34,603 bases of DNA from Nonomuraea sp. SYSU D8015 (GTDB lineage Bacteria; Actinomycetota; Actinomycetes; Streptosporangiales; Streptosporangiaceae), in the NCBI RefSeq assembly GCF_008065375.1, contig NZ_VJYI01000045.1:1-34603 (forward strand), given 5' to 3'. A model generated the notes under the pieces. That model saw only the letters and a list, made by a program, of their open reading frames with translations, was not told the DNA's origin and ran no database searches. Each line of letters opens with the position of its first letter. The stretch's first letter is position 1. Both the position numbers and the translations under genes were made by a program. Below, piece by piece: positions 7,591 to 14,157 of this stretch.

Positions 7591-8943
7591 CTAGGCAGTG
7601 AGGTCGAGGAAGTTCTCCACAACGGGCGTGTCCCGGTGCTTGAGAAGATCGGCGCGCAGGCCGTTCAGGGCGCTGCTGCCACGCGCCGACTCAACCCCGC
7701 CCATCAGCTGCACGACCTGCTCGGCCACCTGCACAGCGGCGTCGAGTTCCCCGAGCGCCAGATGCGCCTCGGCGCGGCGCGCCAGGTAAATGGCAGTGCC
7801 CCTCGCCTCCTTCTCCGTGTCGTACGGGTCGTCCCCGTTGACGGCCAGGTCGAAGTGGCACAGTGCGCGCCGTGGCTCCCCGAGGCTGAGCGCGGCGCTG
7901 CCGGCGAACTGGTGAAGCTCGCCCGCGTTGAGCCAGTACATCGAGGGCAGGTCCGCTTCGGTCGGTCCAGCGTGCGCGTACGTGGCGAAGGCGGCGTCTA
8001 TCGCTTGGTAGGCGGCCAGAGGCTCGCCCGCGAGTGAGTAGGCGCGGGCCCGGCGAGCGTGCAGCAGTGCTTTGACTCTGGGCGAGGTGATGCGCTTGGC
8101 GGTGTTGAGTGCCCCGTCGAACAGATGCAGAGCGCCGCGCGGATCATCGTTGGTGTAGCGGAGGTTCCCCCAGAAGGCGAAGATGATCGCGCCGAGCGTG
8201 TCAGTTCCGGCGCTGGCGGAGGCGCGCAGCGCGATGTCGTAGTGCTTCTCGGCGGCCGCCTGGTGGCCAACGTCGTAGGCGCACCAGCCTGCCAGACGTG
8301 ATGCCTCTGCGGCGGCGCCGTACAGGCGGCGGCCGATCTGCTCGGTGTGGGTCGTTTCGGTGAGCAGGCGGCGGATCAGCCGGAGCTCGGCCGCGGCGGC
8401 GTCGTATACCTGCCCGGCCCCCACCTGATCGTCGAGATGTCGTAACGCGTCGAGGCGGGAGTCGATCATGTCGGCGACTTCGCGGCCGATGCGGCGGCCC
8501 CCGGCGAGCGTGGCCTGAGCGGGTTCTGCTGTTGCCCACTGGGCGGCGATAGCGGCCAGTGTTCCGGTTGAGGTGACCAGGAAGCCCCGACGATCCACTG
8601 ACCCTCCCAAATGGTCCAGTGCCTGCAACGTACCCGCTGGCGTCCACGGCGATTCCCAAATGGTGCGATCGTCGTCAAACGCCACGAGGAGGAAGTACGG
8701 CCACCCCCGAGCTTCGACCTCCCGTTCGGGGATGCCGAACACGTCGGCGATGGCGAGCTGAGTGGTTGGCTGCGGGACCGCGACACCGGTGATCCACCTG
8801 GTCACCTTCTCCTTGCGGGCGGCCGGCGTCCCGTATCCCCGAGCGCGGTGCCGTTCGGCGACTTCTCCCAGAAACGTCTCGTATGTCCAGTGCTTGCGGT
8901 CGAGCAGCACCGTGAGCGGGTGGCGGGTCACGGCGATGTCCAC
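7591..8943 (-). CDS. HTH-TPR transcriptional regulator (450 aa)
   Basis: Residues 1-85 form an XRE-like helix-turn-helix region (TYETFLGEVAERHRARGYGT, then RWITGVAVPQPTTQLAIADV and GIPEREVEARGWPYFLL). Residues about 105-140 are a hydrophobic link (RRGFLVTSTGTLAAIAAQWA), followed by TPR-like helical pairs to the end (AAEKHYDIALRAS, GALHLFDGALNTAKR, PRRALCHFDLAVNGD). Actinomycetes carry many such proteins next to small metabolic or conflict operons. The GTG at 8943 has an AAGGGGG site upstream. It is divergent from the Nudix-SIR2-dehydrogenase-MazG operon. The intergenic gap contains four phased GCAAC repeats that are the natural candidate for its operator. The TPR array would suit ligand or peptide sensing, which is an inference. 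Confidence 0.85.
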   Translation of the reverse strand: MDIAVTRHPLTVLLDRKHWTYETFLGEVAERHRARGYGTPAARKEKVTRWITGVAVPQPTTQLAIADVFGIPEREVEARGWPYFLLVAFDDDRTIWESPWTPAGTLQALDHLGGSVDRRGFLVTSTGTLAAIAAQWATAEPAQATLAGGRRIGREVADMIDSRLDALRHLDDQVGAGQVYDAAAAELRLIRRLLTETTHTEQIGRRLYGAAAEASRLAGWCAYDVGHQAAAEKHYDIALRASASAGTDTLGAIIFAFWGNLRYTNDDPRGALHLFDGALNTAKRITSPRVKALLHARRARAYSLAGEPLAAYQAIDAAFATYAHAGPTEADLPSMYWLNAGELHQFAGSAALSLGEPRRALCHFDLAVNGDDPYDTEKEARGTAIYLARRAEAHLALGELDAAVQVAEQVVQLMGGVESARGSSALNGLRADLLKHRDTPVVENFLDLTA

Positions 8944-9020
8944 GGTCGCGCCCCCTTGGTTGAGGGTCGCCCTTCAGTGTGGTCCGGCCTCGCGCTCGTG
9001 TGAAGCCCCGCCAGCGACAA

Positions 9021-9058
9021 GGCAACCAGAAGCAACCAGTCGGCAACCCAAGGCAACG
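9021..9058. promoter_or_regulatory. Four helically phased GCAAC direct repeats, probable operator
   Basis: GCAAC occurs at 9022, 9032, 9043 and 9053, i.e. spaced 10, 11 and 10 bp. Each copy is preceded by A/G and followed by C or G (consensus RGCAACS). One repeat per helical turn on one face of the DNA is typical of cooperative regulator binding. The array sits in the 160-bp gap between the divergent regulator (start 8943) and Nudix gene (start 9104). Confidence 0.7.
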
Positions 9059-9103
9059 CACTTCCTCTTCACCGGAAGCGGTCCGATGCTCACTGTGTGG
9101 GGC

Positions 9104-9595
9104 ATGACGACCGAGAAGCATGACTACTTCAAGGACCCGCCGCCGCGCCGCGTCGGTACCCTCGGCCTGCTGGAGCGGGACGGCCAGTTCGTCATCATCA
9201 GCCGCTCGTACTGGACCGAGGTGTCACGCTGGGGGCTCCCCGGCGGCACTGCGGACGCCAACGAGCTCCCGAGGCGGGCGTTCAGCCGCCTCATGGCCGA
9301 GAAGCTGGGCGGGTTGCGCGTCACCGCCAGCGCGCTGCTCGCCGTCGACCACTCGCCCGAGTGGCCCGGCCGCTTCCACGAGGGCGTCAACTTCGTCTAC
9401 CACGTGCCGCTACCGAGCGACGCAGACGTCACCGTGACCGATGGCCGCGGCTACGTCGAGGCCCGCTGGGTCGATGAGAAGACGGTCGGAGAGTTGGCCG
9501 TCGATCACGAGCTGGCCCGCATCCTCCAGTGCCTGGAGGCGGTACGCGACGGCACGACGAAGGAACTCCTCGTCGGCCTGCCCATGAGGATCTGA
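9104..9595 (+). CDS. Nudix-fold hydrolase-like protein with a degenerate Nudix box (163 aa)
   Basis: The protein opens with PPRRVGTLGLLERDGQFVII, a typical first Nudix strand pair, then RWGLPGGTADANE. The Nudix box (G-x5-E-x7-R-E-U-x-E-E-x-G-U) is partly kept: G-x5-E and the Arg are present. The REUxEE core reads RLMAEK, so two of the three metal-binding glutamates are replaced by Leu and Lys. Classical Nudix enzymes hydrolyse nucleoside diphosphates linked to another moiety. This one may have weak or altered activity, or act as a binder. The start at 9104 (MTTEKHDYF) is preferred; an ATG at 9086 is in frame. It is first gene of a four-gene operon, 35 nt before the SIR2-like gene. Confidence 0.8.
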   Translation: MTTEKHDYFKDPPPRRVGTLGLLERDGQFVIISRSYWTEVSRWGLPGGTADANELPRRAFSRLMAEKLGGLRVTASALLAVDHSPEWPGRFHEGVNFVYHVPLPSDADVTVTDGRGYVEARWVDEKTVGELAVDHELARILQCLEAVRDGTTKELLVGLPMRI

Positions 9596-9630
9596 CGATC
9601 TTCACCCCCCATCCGCAAGGAGGCACCACC

Positions 9631-10875
9631 GTGTTTCTGCCCTACACCGTCATCGAGCAGCTCACCCCGCAGCAGGTGACGACCTGGGAGCAGCACTTCG
9701 CCGGAGACCGCCACGAGCGGGCCCGCTCGATCGAGGAAGGCATCTGGCGCCGCACCCAGGAACCCGCCAACGCCGAGCTGTCCGGCTGGGACGCCGACAA
9801 CCACGGCCGCCGCCGCGTCGTCCACTACCGCTACCAGTACGGCCTGGACTGGACCTTCCCCGTCCCGCGGCTCGTGCTGCAGGATCTATACCTGTTCCAC
9901 TCGATCACCGCGCCCAAGGCCGAGATCGACGTCTACCTCAAGAGCCTGGACGGCTGGCTGCGGGCCGGCGGCTGGCGCGAAAAACCAGACTGCTGGAGCA
10001 AGGGCGACCTGCGGTTCACACTGGCCGACTACGACGAGCACCCGCAGGACGAGCGGGCCGGCCGCGACACCCCGCACGGGTTCCGGTCGGTGGACGTGTG
10101 CTTCATCTCGGACGGCTACGAGGTCTCGCGCGTCGTCCGCAACCTGCCCTGGGACGTGCTCGCGGGCGGCATCCGCGTCAAGGAGCAGCGCGGCGAGCCC
10201 GCGTTCGCGCCGGACCTGTCCGGGCTGCTCGACTACCTGCCGTTCCAGGTCGAGGTCGGCTGCGGCACCAGCATCGAGGCGCGCATCCCGCCGCTGCACT
10301 ACCTGCACGAGGTCTACCGGGTGACCGCCCGCAAGGACAACACCCTCACCCAGTCGCACGCCTTCACCATGAGCCCGGAGGCGGACACACTGGTACAGGA
10401 GATGCTGCTCGGCGCGCAGGACAAGGCCGCCGACCTGGTGCGCATGTTCAGGGCGTGCTTCCTCGCCGAGCCGACGCCCGCGCACCACGCCCTGAAAGCC
10501 CTGCACGACGCGGGCGTGTTCGTCGGCCCGGTCATCACGCACAACTTCGACGTGCTGTCCGCGCGGGCAGGGCTGGAAGAGGTGTTCGTGCGCCGCTACG
10601 ACCAGAAGATCCCGCCGGTGCCGCTCCTGGACGAGGCCAAGGCGCTGCTCGTGGTCGGGCTGCACGCCGACCGGCGCGCGGTCCAGGCCCGCGCCCGCGA
10701 CAAGGGCATGAAGATCTTCTACGTGGACCCGGAAGGGCTCATGGAAAACGGCGTCTTCAAGGAGTACCCGATCGAGGGCGCCCGCGAAGGCGACGTCATC
10801 GTCCGCGAAGCCGCCATCCCCGCCCTGACACGGCTGTGCGAGCTGCTGGACCTCAAGATCGACGCGACTTCCTGA
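9631..10875 (+). CDS. SIR2-like NAD-dependent protein with extra N-terminal domain (414 aa)
   Basis: A GTG at 9631 follows an AAGGAGG ribosome-binding site, so the longer open frame upstream is ignored. Residues 1-195 form a domain I do not recognise (WDADNHGRRRVVHYRYQYG, DLYLFHSITAPKAEIDVYLK). The sirtuin-like part begins about 205: VGCGTSIEARIPPLH (Gly210-Cys-Gly-Thr-Ser) stands in for the GAGxSxxSGIPxFR NAD loop. THNFD (303-307) matches the TQNID motif, and LLVVGLHADRR with KIFYVDPE matches the second Rossmann half. I do not find the His-Gly of the catalytic base after the TQNID-like motif, nor the Cys4 zinc ribbon. It is therefore a divergent SIR2, perhaps an NAD binder, glycohydrolase or sensor. 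SIR2 domains are frequent NAD-depleting effectors in phage defence; its role here is inference. Confidence 0.75.
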   Translation: MFLPYTVIEQLTPQQVTTWEQHFAGDRHERARSIEEGIWRRTQEPANAELSGWDADNHGRRRVVHYRYQYGLDWTFPVPRLVLQDLYLFHSITAPKAEIDVYLKSLDGWLRAGGWREKPDCWSKGDLRFTLADYDEHPQDERAGRDTPHGFRSVDVCFISDGYEVSRVVRNLPWDVLAGGIRVKEQRGEPAFAPDLSGLLDYLPFQVEVGCGTSIEARIPPLHYLHEVYRVTARKDNTLTQSHAFTMSPEADTLVQEMLLGAQDKAADLVRMFRACFLAEPTPAHHALKALHDAGVFVGPVITHNFDVLSARAGLEEVFVRRYDQKIPPVPLLDEAKALLVVGLHADRRAVQARARDKGMKIFYVDPEGLMENGVFKEYPIEGAREGDVIVREAAIPALTRLCELLDLKIDATS

Positions 10876-10963
10876 AGCCTGCCGGTCCGCGGCGGCCGTT
10901 CGGGATAGCTTCGGGGGACGCACGCGACCGTGCACCCCACAGGACAATCCGACGAACAGGATC

Positions 10964-12382
10964 ATGATGCGCATTTCCGTGATCGGCTGCGGCCACCTCG
11001 GCGCCCCCCATGCCGCCGCGATGGCCGAACTCGGCCACGAAGTGATCGGTGTGGAACTGGACCCAGACAAGTGCAAAGCTCTGGCCACCGGCGTCGCCCC
11101 CTTCTACGAGGCAGGCTTCGCCGAACTGCTCGCAGCGCACACCGCCACGGGCCGGCTCCGCTTCGCCACCGACCTGGCTGAGGCCGCCGACTTCGCGGAT
11201 CTGCACTTCATCGCGGTCGGCACCCCGCTGCGGGCGGACGGGCGCGGCTACGACACCAGCCAGGTGGTCGGCGCGGTCGACGCGCTGGTGCCGCTCCTGC
11301 CGCCCCGGCGCATCACGATCGTCGGCAAGAGCACGGTCACGGTCGGCACCGTGGCGCGGCTCCAGCAGATCATCGACGGTCACGCGCCCACCGCCCCGGT
11401 GGACCTGGTGTGGAACCCCGAGTTCCTGCGCGAGGGTCACGCCGTCGAGGACACGCTGTACCCCGACCGGATCGTGGCCGGCCTGTCCACCCCCGAGGCA
11501 GAGGCCGCGATCGTGAAGGTGTACGCGCCGATCCTCGCCCGCGGCGACGTGGAGCTCATCATCACCGACCCGGCCACAGCCGAAGTGCTCAAGAGTGCGG
11601 CGAACGCGTTCCTGACCACGAAGATCTCCTTCATCAACGCCATGGCGGAGGTGTGCGAGATCGCCGGCGCCGACGTCAACACCGTGGCGTACGGGATCGG
11701 CATCGACAAGCGGATCGGGCACGGCGGCATGCGGCCCGGGATCGGCTACGGCGGCGGCTGCCTGCCCAAGGACGTGGCCGCGTTCACGCACCGCATCGGC
11801 GAGCTCGGCGCCGACGACGCGCACGGGCTGCTGACGGCCGTGGAGCAGGTCAACGCCGGCCGGGCGCGGGCGGCCGGCGAGCTGGTGGAGAAGGCCAACG
11901 GCGGGCCGATCAACGGCCGCACGATCGCTTTCCTCGGCGCCGCGTTCAAGGCCGGCACCTCAGACGTTCGTGACTCGCCCGCGCTGCGCCTCGCCGGACG
12001 GCTGGTCGAGCGCGGCGCGGTACCGGTCATCTACGACCCCGAAGCCCTCGACGCGGCCCGCAAGCTGCACCCCGAGTTCATCTATGCCGACACCCTCGAC
12101 GACGCCCTTCAGGGGGCCGACCTCGTAGTAATCGGCACCGAGTGGCAAGAGTTCACCCACGACCCGGGCCTCCCCGACCAGGCAGCCGAGCTGGTGCGCC
12201 GCAAGGTGCTCGTAGACGTCCGCAACGCAGTCGAGGCGGGCCCGTGGATCATCGCCGGATGGGAGGTCTGGCAGCTCGGCCGCCAGCCTCAGCGCCCGGC
12301 CTACCCCACAAACCAGGCTCACGGCTTGGAGGAAACCCATGGACATGGACACGATGTGGACCCAGATCCGCGCCCTGCGTGA
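10964..12382 (+). CDS. UDP-glucose/GDP-mannose 6-dehydrogenase family protein (472 aa)
   Basis: This is an NAD-dependent four-electron oxidase family converting nucleotide sugars to uronic acids. The N-terminus has the Rossmann loop VIGCGHLGAPHA (GxGxxG at 8-13). The substrate-binding region reads VWNPEFLREGHAVEDTLYPD, the central helix SAANAFLTTKISFINAMAE, and the catalytic cysteine is in GYGGGCLPKD (Cys266). FLGAAFKAGTSDVRDSPAL begins the C-terminal domain. All key residues are present, so an active enzyme is expected. The last 25 or so residues (HGHGHDVDPDPRPA end) are unlike the family and overlap the next gene by 44 bp. This suggests the 3' end grew by read-through, or that overlap couples translation. 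The other sugar-pathway genes usually found beside a cell-surface dehydrogenase are absent. Confidence 0.92.
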   Translation: MMRISVIGCGHLGAPHAAAMAELGHEVIGVELDPDKCKALATGVAPFYEAGFAELLAAHTATGRLRFATDLAEAADFADLHFIAVGTPLRADGRGYDTSQVVGAVDALVPLLPPRRITIVGKSTVTVGTVARLQQIIDGHAPTAPVDLVWNPEFLREGHAVEDTLYPDRIVAGLSTPEAEAAIVKVYAPILARGDVELIITDPATAEVLKSAANAFLTTKISFINAMAEVCEIAGADVNTVAYGIGIDKRIGHGGMRPGIGYGGGCLPKDVAAFTHRIGELGADDAHGLLTAVEQVNAGRARAAGELVEKANGGPINGRTIAFLGAAFKAGTSDVRDSPALRLAGRLVERGAVPVIYDPEALDAARKLHPEFIYADTLDDALQGADLVVIGTEWQEFTHDPGLPDQAAELVRRKVLVDVRNAVEAGPWIIAGWEVWQLGRQPQRPAYPTNQAHGLEETHGHGHDVDPDPRPA

Positions 12383-12686
12383 GCGCGACGAGCGCCGCAG
12401 CCACGCGCCCGACCCCACCGCCAAGGAACTCCTCCTGATGGCCAAGCCATCCGAGGAGGCAAACGAGGCGTTCGAGCTGTACCGGCGCTCCATGGGATGG
12501 GGCACAGACGGCCCCGTCACCGCCAGCCTCGCCGAGGTCCAGGATGAGCTGTGCGCGGCCATCATGGCGGGCATGGTGGCGCTCGACCGAATCTCGCCGG
12601 ACGGCAGCGCCGGCGCGCACTGGTCCAAGTACCTGGAGTACGGCTATCGGCGGGCCGACGAGGAAAACCGCCGCGCCGCCGCCTGA
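12339..12686 (+). CDS. MazG-like NTP pyrophosphohydrolase family protein (115 aa)
   Basis: A strong GGAGGAAA site precedes the ATG at 12339, inside the 3' end of the dehydrogenase gene. The sequence MAKPSEEANEAFELYRR with KPSEEANE supplies the first Glu cluster of all-alpha NTP pyrophosphatases. LAEVQDELCAAIMAGMVAL matches the E-x3-D-type second metal helix, here with E-x2-D-E-L, and LDRISPDG follows as in actinomycete MazG-like proteins. This fold hydrolyses (d)NTPs or similar nucleotides to monophosphate and pyrophosphate. It closes the Nudix-SIR2-dehydrogenase operon, so at least three gene products of the unit act on nucleotides or NAD. Confidence 0.8.
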   Translation: MDMDTMWTQIRALRERDERRSHAPDPTAKELLLMAKPSEEANEAFELYRRSMGWGTDGPVTASLAEVQDELCAAIMAGMVALDRISPDGSAGAHWSKYLEYGYRRADEENRRAAA

Positions 12687-13278
12687 TCCCACGCGCCCCG
12701 CGCACGGCCCGCGAGCCGGAAGCTCAGCCGCTCGCCGGATATTCAGACCCGGCTACCCGGGCCCTGCGCGGGGCGACAGGTAGAGGCCGGGTGGCCGGTG
12801 GGCAAGTAGAGCCACGCTCCAGAGCGGCCTTGCGTGACTCCGCACCGCGCGCCAGGCGTCTCAGATGAGGGGATCACCCCGGCCTGCCTGGAACTGTTCG
12901 GCGCCGCCTGACCCTGCCGCTCTCTGGTTTGCCTCTACTCGACGCGCTGGCACCGACAGTTCGACCTCGATGACCTCCTACGGCGCTCCCAACTCGATCA
13001 GCTCCGGCAGGATGGGCCCCCGCGCCGAGTCGTGCGACGGCCACCAGGCCGGTTCGGCGAAGTAGTGGCACGTCTCGGTGGGCAGCGCCACCGGCACGCC
13101 TCCCTCCGCGACCACCTTGGTGAGCAGCTGCTCCCGCAGGCGCGCGCTGATGCTTCAGTGGCGGCACAACGGCTGAAGGGTGCGTTCGGACCGCGACAGC
13201 AGAGGCGGCCAGGTTCCTAACGCTCCCCGCCTTAGCGCCTACGCTGGGTCAGCGACCACTTCCCCCCAGGAGTCACCG
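12687..13278. other. Gap of about 590 bp with coding debris
   Basis: Two coding-like tails converge here. A short plus-strand reading ends DEGITPACLELFGAA at a TGA near 12911, and a minus-strand reading occupies 12978-13154 (listed separately). The remainder has no sensible frame and no clear hairpin. The interval looks like a recombination scar. Confidence 0.4.
12978..13154 (-). pseudogene. Coding-like minus-strand remnant without a start codon
   Basis: Between an in-frame TGA (13155-13157) and a TAG at 12978 the frame reads smoothly as protein: RLREQLLTKVVAEGGVPVAL, then TETCHYFAEPAWWPSHD, ending LPELIELGAP. It has good third-position G/C and a natural residue mix, but no ATG and only internal GTG codons. 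It is probably the tail of a lost gene. Family not recognised. Confidence 0.35.
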
Positions 13279-13905
13279 ATGACCGAGCAGCCAAAGCGGC
13301 ACCGTCTGTCCGTCGTCCCGCCCCACCCGGACACGACCGACGAACGCCCGCAGCCGACGCCGACGCGGATGGACGCCGCCGACAAGGCCGAGCACGTGAG
13401 AGCCGCGCACGCTGCCGGTAAGTTGTCCCACGAGGAGGCCGCCGGGATGCTCGCGGCTCTGGCCGGCCGGGAGGGCAACGACGCCGAGTACGGCTGGCGC
13501 GCCGACATGATCTTCGAAGGGCTCCTTACATGCGGCGCGTGCGGCGCGCACCTGCAGCAGGACCAGGCCGCCGGCGTCATCAGCTACACGTGCACGGCCG
13601 AAGGGTGCGGACGGGTCCGCATCGCGGCGCGCGTGCTCGCACCCGCCGTAGCCGAGCAGGTGCTGGAACGGCTGCGAACGCCCGAGTTGGCGCCCGGGCT
13701 GCTGCTGGCCATCGCGCAGAAGCGGGGCGCCGACATGGTGCCGCCCGGCACCGACACCGTCGAAAGCTGGTGGGGCAACGCGGACCCGGCGGCACAGAGG
13801 GAACTGCTCGCCCTGCTCGTGGATCACATCGCCGTCAAGCCGGTGCACGATTCCGGGATCGACGTGGCCAAGCGGCTGTCCCTGGCGTGGCGGCGCACCG
13901 GCTGA
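13279..13905 (+). CDS. Stand-alone recombinase-type zinc-ribbon protein (208 aa)
   Basis: The ATG at 13279 has AGGAG 7 nt upstream; the frame is open earlier but without a good start. Residues 79-112 (FEGLLTCGACGAHLQQ, then YTCTAEGCGRVRI) contain Cys85, Cys88, Cys105 and Cys110 in the order seen in the zinc beta-ribbon of large serine recombinases. As in those enzymes this is followed by a helical stretch (VAEQVLERLRTPEL) and a late AAQRELLALLVDHIAVKPV segment. The N-terminal catalytic resolvase domain and its Ser are absent and replaced by a short Pro-rich then helical region (DKAEHVRAAHAAGKLSHEEA). It could be a domesticated DNA-binding derivative of an integrase or its regulator. The well-formed start argues against simple decay. 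Confidence 0.7.
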   Translation: MTEQPKRHRLSVVPPHPDTTDERPQPTPTRMDAADKAEHVRAAHAAGKLSHEEAAGMLAALAGREGNDAEYGWRADMIFEGLLTCGACGAHLQQDQAAGVISYTCTAEGCGRVRIAARVLAPAVAEQVLERLRTPELAPGLLLAIAQKRGADMVPPGTDTVESWWGNADPAAQRELLALLVDHIAVKPVHDSGIDVAKRLSLAWRRTG

Positions 13906-14001
13906 CGCCGACGCCGCAAGCGGCTATCGCTGGCTGGCTGTCGCTGCTTACACCGTCGCTACGAACGCCGGGCCGATCGCTTCCATCGTTATCTGGGGTT
14001 G

Positions 14002-14157
14002 TCAAGCGTTCTTGCTGGTCAGCCGCTTGAAGGTCGGTTTAGCCACGTAAGGCAAGTAGGCCAGCCGCGGGTGGTTATGGGAGTCGGTTCGCCAGGTGCG
14101 GCCTTTCGGCAAATGCGTCGGCCTTAAGACTGCGGCCCTCTTACGGGCGGTCGACAC
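14002..14157 (-). CDS. Possible small gene overlapping the 3' end of the CHAT gene (51 aa)
   Basis: A GTG at 14157 lies 16 nt before the end of the CHAT-TPR gene in another frame and opens a 51-codon frame to a TGA at 14002. The product is basic with a natural mix: RPTHLPKGRTWRTDSHNHP, then RLAYLPYVAKPTFKRLTSKN. The overlap would suit translational coupling, but no ribosome-binding site is evident. It could instead be the tail of a lost gene. Not recognised. Confidence 0.3.
   Translation of the reverse strand: MSTARKRAAVLRPTHLPKGRTWRTDSHNHPRLAYLPYVAKPTFKRLTSKNA

Noticed and set aside
9886..11824. Long minus-strand frames opposite the SIR2-like and dehydrogenase genes
   Set aside because: Val/Gly/Asp/His-rich mirror readings typical of high-GC genes; the plus strand has clear family motifs.
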